12,935 nt of DNA. It comes from Candidatus Hydrogenedentota bacterium (GTDB taxonomy: Bacteria > Hydrogenedentota > Hydrogenedentia > Hydrogenedentiales > GCA-2746185). The position numbers and the translations under genes are program-made. The stretch spans positions 1 through 12,935 of the forward strand of contig DTSJ01000036.1 in the NCBI GenBank assembly GCA_012965445.1. The letters run 5' to 3'. How positions within the stretch are numbered: the stretch's first letter is position 1; every line of letters starts with the position of its first letter. This document shows positions 7,606-12,935 of the stretch, one piece after another. The notes beneath the pieces are model-generated. The model searched no databases, was not told the origin of the DNA, and saw only the letters and a program-made list of their open reading frames with translations.

Positions 7606-7876
7606 ATTCGCCCCCCGTCCCGCGCTTAGATACTTGATCTTCGCTCGAATAGCACGGAATTGTCAATATTATTCCGATTTCGAGGAGTTTTCTCCTTGTT
7701 TTGTATGCCCTCAACTCCGAAAAAGGTTGCTACACGAGTCCTTATTATGCGAAACTATGCGCCTTCAACGACAACTATCGAGCCAGATAGGATACGACAA
7801 AGTATTTATGGGACCGTGCCGGGGCTGCTTCCGGTGTGTCAAAACTTTCAACCCCTAACATTGTTGGCTGCTTACA
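7606..7876. promoter_or_regulatory. Divergent intergenic region upstream of ctaA
   Basis: This 271-bp stretch separates the DUF4203-like gene from the ctaA-ctaB-sco cluster and must contain promoters for both. No credible protein-coding gene was found in it: a frame running through it (7574-7858) stops just before ctaA and lacks family features. TTGTCA at 7656-7661 and TATTAT at 7743-7748 look like isolated promoter elements without properly spaced partners. The region holds one small stem-loop (7681-7698). The last 18 bases before the TTG start of ctaA contain no Shine-Dalgarno-like sequence. Confidence 0.4.
7681..7698 (+). other. Stem-loop followed by T-rich stretch in the ctaA leader
   Basis: AGGAG (7683-7687) pairs with CTCCT (7692-7696) around a TTTT loop. 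The stem extends by one G-U and one C-G pair to 7681/7698 and is followed on the plus strand by TTTTG. It looks like a weak intrinsic terminator or attenuator about 180 bases upstream of ctaA. The stem is short and could be chance. Confidence 0.25.
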
Positions 7877-8962
7877 TTGAGCAATTCCGAAAATACAACT
7901 GCACCCGCCCTACGCCCATGGCTCAGCCGCTATGCGAAGCTGCTCGTCGTGCTCACCCTGTTCCTCATTTTTATGGGCGGACAGGTGAAAAGCCACGAAG
8001 CAGGGCTCGCCGTACCCGACTGGCCCACATCCTTCGGCGAGAATATGTTCACGTTTCACTACAACAATTGGGTCGGCGGTATCTGGCACGAACACACCCA
8101 CCGATTGGTCGCCTCATTCATCGGACTCCTGACCATCATCATCATGGTCTGGGTCCACATCGCGGATTCCCGTAAATGGGTCAAGAACCTCAGCAAACTC
8201 GCCCTCGTCGCCGTGATCGCACAAGGATTGCTCGGCGGCCTGACCGTTGTTCTCCTTTTGCCCGCATGGGTGTCCGTATCCCACGGCGTACTCGCCCAGA
8301 CATTCCTGATGATCACCATTCTACTGGCCTATACCCTCTCCAGAGAATGGCGAGAACGCGAGGAGGCCCCCGCCGCGCTCGAAGGCAATCCCGTATTGAA
8401 ACCAGCCCTGATTATGTCCGCCGTGATCTATCTCCAGCTGATTCTCGGCGCCATCATACGCCATACCGAATCAGGACTTGCGCTGCCCGATTTCCCGCTG
8501 ATGGCAGGACAGATAGTTCCCTTCTTCACGCAAGAGTCCGTCGACTGGGTCAACAACTGGCGTCTCGACTACACCTTCGAAACAGGTATCAATCTCGAGC
8601 AAGTTACGCTCGCGCAACTCTGGGCGCACTTCATTCATCGTCTCGGAGCAGTCGCTGTTTTGGCTGCTTTGTTCTATGTTGCCAAACGTGCCGGAGCCGC
8701 ACGTGATCAATATCCGAACCTATGGAAGACCACCATCGCCCTGATGGTACTCGTGACAATACAGATTTTGCTTGGTATCCTCACCGTCATCAGCCATCGC
8801 GTACCGCTCATCACGAGCATTCATGTAGTAACCGGTGCCGCGACGCTGGGAGTAAGCTGGTGGCTCACGCTTCGCGCAGCTCCGTTGAGCTTGTGGCAGG
8901 AATCCGAGGTGCAGGAATACGTCGCGCCGGAAGCAAATACCGGCAGTTCCATGCTAAACTAA
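7877..8962 (+). CDS. ctaA: Heme A synthase CtaA/COX15
   Basis: Integral membrane enzyme of 361 aa that oxidises the C8 methyl of heme O to the formyl group of heme A, the cofactor of aa3-type cytochrome oxidases. The protein has the family's two-fold repeat of four-helix bundles. Four heme-ligand-type histidines are visible: His75 in the EHTHR (ExxxHR-type) motif with Glu72, His136 in SVSHGVLAQ, His254 in HFIHRLG and His316 in SIHVVTG. The extracellular loop text HEAGLAVPDWP (40-50) is echoed by ESGLALPDFPL (198-208) in the second half. The protein contains no cysteine, so it lacks the loop disulfide seen in some CtaA classes. The start is TTG at 7877: the frame is closed by a stop at 7856-7858, and the first ATG in frame (codon 33) is already in helix 1. 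No good ribosome site precedes it. It heads a cluster with ctaB (25-bp gap) and sco. Confidence 0.93.
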   Translation: MSNSENTTAPALRPWLSRYAKLLVVLTLFLIFMGGQVKSHEAGLAVPDWPTSFGENMFTFHYNNWVGGIWHEHTHRLVASFIGLLTIIIMVWVHIADSRKWVKNLSKLALVAVIAQGLLGGLTVVLLLPAWVSVSHGVLAQTFLMITILLAYTLSREWREREEAPAALEGNPVLKPALIMSAVIYLQLILGAIIRHTESGLALPDFPLMAGQIVPFFTQESVDWVNNWRLDYTFETGINLEQVTLAQLWAHFIHRLGAVAVLAALFYVAKRAGAARDQYPNLWKTTIALMVLVTIQILLGILTVISHRVPLITSIHVVTGAATLGVSWWLTLRAAPLSLWQESEVQEYVAPEANTGSSMLN

Positions 8963-8972
8963 CCAATCGTAG

Positions 8973-8979
8973 AAGGAAG
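8973..8979 (+). promoter_or_regulatory. Ribosome binding site of ctaB
   Basis: AAGGAAG is eight bases upstream of TTG 8988-8990. It supports this TTG over the in-frame GTG at 9015, whose upstream AAAGG is further away. Confidence 0.6.
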
Positions 8980-8987
8980 TTCATACT

Positions 8988-9905
8988 TTGCAGTTAAATA
9001 AAGGTCCGATTCCCGTGAATCAAGATAAGTCCGTGCCGTTATCGGCATACATAGAATTAACCAAACCCCGCATCGCGCTCATGGTAGTGGTAACCGCCGC
9101 GACCGGCTATTTCCTCTCAACGATGCACAACGCATCCTCCGGAGACATGCAGCAGTTCCTGATTGCCATGCTTGGAATCGCATTGGCCGGCGGCGGCGCC
9201 TCCGTACTCAATCAGTATCTTGAGCAGGATGTCGACGCGAAGATGGAACGCACAAAAAACCGCCCGATACCGGCCGGCATCATTTCTCCTTCCGTGGCCC
9301 TCTACCTCGGTGTGACGATGGCGTTAAGTGGATGCTTCCTGCTGCTGTTCTACGTCAATCTGCTGACCGCGTTTCTGACGCTTCAAAGCACCTTCCTCTA
9401 TGTACTCGTCTACACTCCGATGAAACGACTGACATGGTGGAATACCTCCGTCGGCGCGATTCCGGGTGCAATGCCGCCCCTCATGGGATGGGCCGCCGCA
9501 TCAAACACTCTCGATGTCGGTGCCTGGATTCTTTTCGCAATCATGTATATCTGGCAGCACCCGCACTTCTGGGCCATCGCCTGGATGTATCGCGATGACT
9601 ATGAACGCGGCGGACTCAAAATGCTGCCCGTTGTTCATCCAGACGGAAAAAGAATGTCGAGGCAGGTAATCGGATTCTGTCTTCTGCTCATTCCCGTCTC
9701 GCTTATTCCGACTTTCATCGATATGTCAGGATGGGTCTATTTCACAGGAGCGCTTGAACTCGGCATCCTGTTCCTGGCGTACGGCGTTAAGTTCGTGCGC
9801 GACAAAAATGATGATACAGCCCGAACGCTCATGCGTGTATCACTGATATATCTGCCCCTGTTGCTAATCATTATCGCAGTGGACTCCGCTATCGATCTTC
9901 TGTAA
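8988..9905 (+). CDS. ctaB: Protoheme IX farnesyltransferase (heme O synthase)
   Basis: Membrane prenyltransferase of the UbiA superfamily, 305 aa, that transfers a farnesyl group to heme B to give heme O, the substrate of CtaA encoded just upstream. The first Asp-rich diphosphate-binding motif is intact: Asn75, Asp81 and Asp83 within LNQYLEQDVDAKMERTKNRP (74-93). The second conserved loop YRDDYERGGLKM (201-212) follows the block WQHPHFW (189-195), both typical of CtaB/CyoE. An N-terminal LTKPRIALMVVVT segment (24-36) and about nine hydrophobic helices match the family. The start is TTG with a well-placed AAGGAAG. An alternative GTG at 9015 would shorten the protein by nine residues. The 25-bp gap from ctaA and 50-bp gap to sco suggest one transcript. 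Confidence 0.96.
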   Translation: MQLNKGPIPVNQDKSVPLSAYIELTKPRIALMVVVTAATGYFLSTMHNASSGDMQQFLIAMLGIALAGGGASVLNQYLEQDVDAKMERTKNRPIPAGIISPSVALYLGVTMALSGCFLLLFYVNLLTAFLTLQSTFLYVLVYTPMKRLTWWNTSVGAIPGAMPPLMGWAAASNTLDVGAWILFAIMYIWQHPHFWAIAWMYRDDYERGGLKMLPVVHPDGKRMSRQVIGFCLLLIPVSLIPTFIDMSGWVYFTGALELGILFLAYGVKFVRDKNDDTARTLMRVSLIYLPLLLIIIAVDSAIDLL

Positions 9906-9942
9906 TCTAAATGGTGCGGTCAGTTCGCCGCCACCTCTGTAT

Positions 9943-9949
9943 AAAGGGA
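9943..9949 (+). promoter_or_regulatory. Ribosome binding site of sco
   Basis: AAAGGGA is six bases before ATG 9956-9958. It supports this start over an upstream in-frame ATG at 9911, which would add 15 basic residues and lacks a ribosome site. Confidence 0.55.
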
Positions 9950-9955
9950 ATCTCA

Positions 9956-10588
9956 ATGACAACTAGAACCTATGCACTAGTAATGACCGTACTCTCGGTC
10001 ATCGGACTCGTAGCAATGCTCTTCGCGATGTCCGCGATTGAAAAAGATCGACAGGCAGTCGCTGAAAGAAAGTCAGCTGAATTCACAGCCCAACAAGAGA
10101 TTCTTCCGGTGATAGGACACGTAACAGACTTTCAACTTCAGGATCAGTCTGGCGCGATGATGAAGCTCGCCGATATGGACAACAAAGTATGGGTCGTCGA
10201 TTTCATTTTTACCTCATGCCCAGGCGTTTGTCCGAAAATGAGCCGCAGCATGTCAACTCTCCAGAGCGATTTCGCCGACGTCGATGATGTACATTTCGTT
10301 TCCATAACTGTTGACCCCAAACGCGACAGTCCCGAAGTCCTGGCTGCCTATGCCGAGAAATATGACGCCAACCACGTTCGATGGCATTTTTTGACCGGGA
10401 GCGAAGCCGATATCAAAAAATTGTCGACGGAAGGGTTTATGATCGGATTTGGCGATGAAATGATTAATCACAGTTCCAAGTTCACGTTGGTTGATCGAAA
10501 AGGAAATCTTCGCGGTTTCTACACCGGAACGGAACCCGAGGAAATAGATCGGCTCAGAGCGGATATCAATACCTTGCGCAGCATGTAA
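9956..10588 (+). CDS. sco: SCO1/SenC-family copper chaperone
   Basis: Membrane-anchored thioredoxin-fold protein of 210 aa that helps deliver copper to the CuA site of cytochrome c oxidase or reduces its cysteines. A single N-terminal helix (about residues 7-25) anchors it, with the folded domain outside the cytoplasm. The copper ligands are all present: Cys88 and Cys92 in TSCPGVCPKM (CxxxC) and His172 in NHSSKF. The supporting stretch TVDPKRDSPEVLAAYA (118-133) is typical of SCO proteins. The start at 9956 is favoured by an AAAGGGA ribosome site and because it puts the membrane helix close to the N-terminus. It is the third gene of the ctaA-ctaB-sco cluster, which fits a cytochrome oxidase assembly module. 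It converges with prpD, leaving 92 bp, and no plus-strand terminator is obvious there. Confidence 0.95.
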   Translation: MTTRTYALVMTVLSVIGLVAMLFAMSAIEKDRQAVAERKSAEFTAQQEILPVIGHVTDFQLQDQSGAMMKLADMDNKVWVVDFIFTSCPGVCPKMSRSMSTLQSDFADVDDVHFVSITVDPKRDSPEVLAAYAEKYDANHVRWHFLTGSEADIKKLSTEGFMIGFGDEMINHSSKFTLVDRKGNLRGFYTGTEPEEIDRLRADINTLRSM

Positions 10589-10680
10589 CGATACTTTCGG
10601 TGGTATGTTCTACGACAAGTACAGCCCTGAATCCTGATCGAGAGCGCGGGACGCCCTGCCGCACACCTCAACACCCTGTT

Positions 10681-12191
10681 CTAAAAAATACCGCGAGTAT
10701 CACGCTCGCGCAGCGGCATTTTCGCCGCCGACGCTTGAACATTCAGCCCCGCAAGTTGGTCGCCGGACAGCTTCGGAAGATCCTGCACCGTATCCAGGAA
10801 GCGCGCGCTCTCGTCCGCAGTGATCACATCCTCTGTCAGCGTCGCAAACTTCTGGATATAATCCATGCGCTCGAAAGGCCGTGCGCCGTCTGAATGCGCG
10901 TTTGCCAAAGCAAGCTCGTCAACAAGTTTCTCGCCGTTATTGAACGTAATCTCTACCTTCGCGCCAAAAGCCTTCCGTTTCGGATCGCTGTCATGGTAAC
11001 GCGAGGTCCACTCAGGGTCTTCACAGGTCGCAATTTTGTGCCACAGCTCCATAGTATCCGCACGTCCAGCCCGCTCGGGCGAGTAACTGTCCACATGGTG
11101 CCAGGTGCCGTCCTGCAGGGCGATCGTAAAGATATACATAATGCTGTGGTCCAGCGTTTCACGACTGGCCTTCGGGTCCATCTTCTGCGGGTCATTCGCC
11201 CCCGTGCCGATCACGTAGTGGGTGTGATGGCTCGTGTGCAGCAGGATGCTTTCGATATCATCAAAGTTCGTGATTTTCTCGCGCATGCGAAAAGCAAGGT
11301 CGATCAGCGCCTGCGCCTGATACTCCGCCGAATGCTCTTTCGTGTAAGTATCGAGAATGGCACGCTTGCTTTCGCCAATTTCCGGCAGCGGTACTTCATA
11401 CGATCCATCCGGCCCGTCTAGCATCCACGCAATCACACTGTCTTCACCTTCGTAGATTGGCGACGGAGATTTCTCACCCCGCATCGCGCGATCCACGGCC
11501 TCTATCGCCAGCTTTTCGGAATGCGCGGGTACATAAGCCTTCCACGAAGAAATCTCTCCCTTACGCGACTGGCGAGTCGAGAAAGAAACGTGTACGGCCA
11601 GATTGTGACCGATTGGAAAATGGTGTCCGTATCCAGTCCAAGCATCGTGCCGATACCCGCCGCCTGACCCGGGCACATGTGCGCACAGTGGTCTTTTTTG
11701 AACTTGTACAGGCAGATTCCCTTGACGAGATTTACCTGTACTTCGTAGCCGGTCAAAACGCCGTTGATAAGTTCCTTGCCGTTCTTACCCAACTGCTGGG
11801 AAACGGCAAGAATCGGAGGGATGTTATCGCCCGGATGCGAATACTCTGCCGCCAGAAAAGTATCATGGAAATCCAGCTCCCGCACCGCCGTCCCGTTTGC
11901 CCAGGCCGCCCAAGTGGCCTCGAAAAGCTGGTCATTGGGCATACCAAACACCGTCGCACCACCGCTGCGCGGATGCGCAAGCGCCTGCGATCGGGCATTT
12001 TCGACCGGAGTTCGATTTACCGAAGCCATCGCGACAGAAGCATTGTCGATAATACGGTTGATCACCATTTCTTCGGATGTCGGATCGATCGGCGCGTCGT
12101 CTGATGCCATTCGGGCCAGCTTATACGCGAATTGTTCTTCTTTCGGTAAATTCTCCGACGAAGCGTAAACACAGATAGTGTGATTTTTCAC
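10681..12191 (-). pseudogene. prpD: 2-Methylcitrate dehydratase PrpD, interrupted by a frameshift
   Basis: MmgE/PrpD-family dehydratase, which converts 2-methylcitrate to 2-methyl-cis-aconitate in propionate breakdown. The two halves are in different frames. The N-terminal part (12191 down to about 11607) carries AYKLARMASD, ALAHPRSGGATVFG, ELDFHDTFLAAEYSHPGDNI and [14 protein letters not shown]. The C-terminal part (about 11604 down to 10681) carries [71 protein letters not shown] and a final RGIF. The span is 1511 bp; removing two bases near 11605-11606 gives 503 codons, or 502 aa, close to the roughly 500 aa of this PrpD clade. The remaining frame has no stops or other damage, so a recent mutation or a sequence error is likely. 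The start is GTG at 12191-12189 with AAGGA ten bases upstream. No prpB or prpC is adjacent. An intrinsic terminator overlaps its end. Confidence 0.88.
10683..10710 (-). terminator. Intrinsic terminator overlapping the end of prpD
   Basis: On the minus strand CGCGAG (10710-10705), a seven-base loop (10704-10698) and CTCGCG (10697-10692) form a perfect six-pair GC-rich stem. GTA and six T residues (10688-10683) follow. The hairpin encodes the last residues of PrpD (RERDTRGIF) and the T tract runs into the TAG at 10683-10681, so the signal lies inside the gene. Confidence 0.6.
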
Positions 12192-12330
12192 TGTAGGGGG
12201 ATCCTTAGATAGTCTGCAAATGCGTTGTAGCGGAAAATGGAGATTGTAGTAAATGACGGGGGGTGGAGTCCAAATAATGCCTCGATTCGAGTTCCTGAGA
12301 GTCCCTGCAGAATGCCATCGCGCCGTTCGG
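12192..12330 (-). promoter_or_regulatory. Short intergenic region upstream of prpD
   Basis: This 139-bp gap separates the edge gene from prpD, both on the minus strand. It contains a -10-like TACAAT (minus strand, 12248-12243) about 50 bases before the prpD GTG, with no good -35 at standard distance, and an AAGGA (12206-12202) that may be the prpD ribosome site. No clear hairpin terminator for the upstream gene was seen. Confidence 0.3.
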
Positions 12331-12935
12331 CTATTGCACCGTCAATTCGTCAGTCGCGGAGTTGTACAGCCAATCCTTATCCGGCAGCGGATGCCCATAC
12401 GGAGGTTTTCCCCTGTGGGTCGTCAGTTCGTCCAGGCTCCGGGGGTTGCGGCCGATTTCCTCCTGAAATTCTCTCAGATGACGATTGATTCTACTCCGCA
12501 ATCGGGATTCGATATTCGCCGCGATAACCTCGTTTTGGATGAAGCCGGAAGCGTCCACAAAATATTCACCTTCGTCGGCATTCTCGCCCGACGTGTCAAT
12601 CAATCCGGCATCGATCAAATCCTCTATCGACTCGATCGGCTTTCCGATGGAAGAGACGTAAAGTGCAGCGGTCTTACGCAACACGGACAAGTTCTTTTCT
12701 ATGTGCGCGTACAACAGCCGAGTCTCTGCCTGCTTTTTAAGAAAAGGATCCGTAGCGTCTCTCACCGCAATCGTCATTATCGCGATCGCCTCGTCATGCA
12801 TGTCCTCACCGCTCAGCAGGGATTGTGCAAGTTCGATATAGAACTGTCTATAGTCGTTCTCGTGACGTTCAGCAACCAGAAGCGCGTAATGGCTCGCGAT
12901 TACCCGAGAGCCCTCCTGATCACGCCGGTTCATCA
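12331..12935 (-). CDS. Uncharacterised helical (TPR-like) protein, probably 5'-truncated
   Basis: Not recognised. The visible part is 200 codons from an ATG at 12933-12931 to a TAG at 12333-12331. The frame is open to the window edge and no ribosome site can be seen, so the true start may lie outside. Residues about 10-80 look like amphipathic helices of the TPR or SEL1 type (IELAQSLL, DEAIAIMTIAVRDA, KKQAETRLLYAHIEK). After this come two related modules: about 86-130 with IGKPIESIEDLIDAGLID and a GEYFVDASG strand, and about 148-198 with IGRNPRSLDELTTHRGKP and a DWLYNSATDEL strand. The 'helix - P.SL.EL - glycine turn - D..Y' layout resembles C-terminal modules in pseudopilin-like or lipoprotein-like hypothetical proteins of planctomycete-type genomes. 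No signal peptide or membrane helix lies in the visible part. No function is proposed. Confidence 0.7.
   Translation of the reverse strand, partial: MNRRDQEGSRVIASHYALLVAERHENDYRQFYIELAQSLLSGEDMHDEAIAIMTIAVRDATDPFLKKQAETRLLYAHIEKNLSVLRKTAALYVSSIGKPIESIEDLIDAGLIDTSGENADEGEYFVDASGFIQNEVIAANIESRLRSRINRHLREFQEEIGRNPRSLDELTTHRGKPPYGHPLPDKDWLYNSATDELTVQ

Noticed and set aside
7660..8175. Plus-strand frame of 171 codons starting with ATG in the gap before ctaA
   Set aside because: Its second half overlaps ctaA in another frame and is Arg/His/Pro-rich nonsense; the N-terminal part has no ribosome site and no family features.
9911..9955. ATG at 9911 as the sco start
   Set aside because: No ribosome site, and it would add 15 basic residues; the ATG at 9956 has AAAGGGA at good distance.
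10713..10728. GCGGC / GCCGC hairpin as a plus-strand terminator for sco
   Set aside because: It lies inside prpD coding sequence and is not followed by a T tract on either strand.
10894..11421. Plus-strand frame of 175 codons opposite prpD
   Set aside because: Antisense to well-conserved PrpD blocks and without family features.
11502..11676. Two overlapping genes in the prpD region as separate proteins
   Set aside because: Each frame alone gives half a PrpD plus a non-homologous tail or head (for example [15 protein letters not shown]), and the homology passes cleanly from one frame to the other at one point, so this is one broken gene.
11457..12104. Plus-strand frame of 215 codons opposite prpD
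   Set aside because: It is Arg-rich, low-meaning protein text antisense to clear PrpD sequence, with no start signal; a shadow frame.
1..12935. CRISPR array, insertion sequence, tRNA or prophage signals
   Set aside because: No spaced repeats, transposase or integrase text, terminal inverted repeats, or cloverleaf-like segments were seen by eye.

Overview
The window reads as a chromosomal segment of an aerobic, heterotrophic, probably Gram-negative bacterium. It has moderate GC (low to mid fifties by eye), dense gene packing, and mostly clear AGGA/AAGGAG ribosome binding sites. TTG and GTG starts are used alongside ATG. Gene content (heme A synthesis, a SCO copper chaperone, beta-oxidation-type enzymes, NADP-type glutamate dehydrogenase, a methylcitrate-pathway dehydratase) points to respiration with an aa3-type oxidase and growth on acyl-CoA and propionyl-CoA substrates. 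The style of the CtaA protein and of the hypothetical protein at the right edge reminds me of uncultivated PVC/Hydrogenedentes-like lineages. That placement is only an impression; no rRNA or marker gene is present to fix it.

Layout, left to right. Plus strand 1-4239: the C-terminal ~94% of an acetyl-CoA acetyltransferase (thiolase), then a RarD-type EamA permease, then two exported alpha/beta hydrolases (an EsD/antigen-85-like esterase and a BD-FAE/HSL-like esterase). All four run the same way with 30-50 bp gaps. Minus strand 4262-5428: an acyl-CoA dehydrogenase convergent with the second hydrolase. A 169-bp divergent promoter region separates it from gdhA (5598-6953, plus). gdhA converges with a seven-TM DUF4203-like membrane protein (6964-7605, minus); the two stop codons lie 10 bp apart within one hairpin. 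A second divergent intergenic region (271 bp) precedes a tight plus-strand cluster, ctaA - ctaB - sco (7877-10588), for heme A synthesis and copper delivery to cytochrome oxidase. The minus-strand remainder holds prpD (10681-12191), broken by an apparent two-base insertion near 11605, and the C-terminal part of an unrecognised helical protein at the window edge.

Functional logic: CtaB makes heme O from heme B, CtaA oxidises heme O to heme A, and Sco loads copper into the oxidase. The oxidase subunit genes themselves are not in the window. Thiolase, acyl-CoA dehydrogenase and PrpD would feed acyl chains into acetyl-CoA and the methylcitrate cycle, but they are on separate transcripts. GdhA assimilates ammonium. 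I found no mobile element, CRISPR array, tRNA or rRNA. Nothing here is clearly a new defence or metabolic system. The points most worth checking are the prpD frameshift, the intrinsic terminator built from prpD's own last codons, the cysteine-free CtaA with a TTG start, the paired exported esterases, and the unknown protein with two related C-terminal modules.
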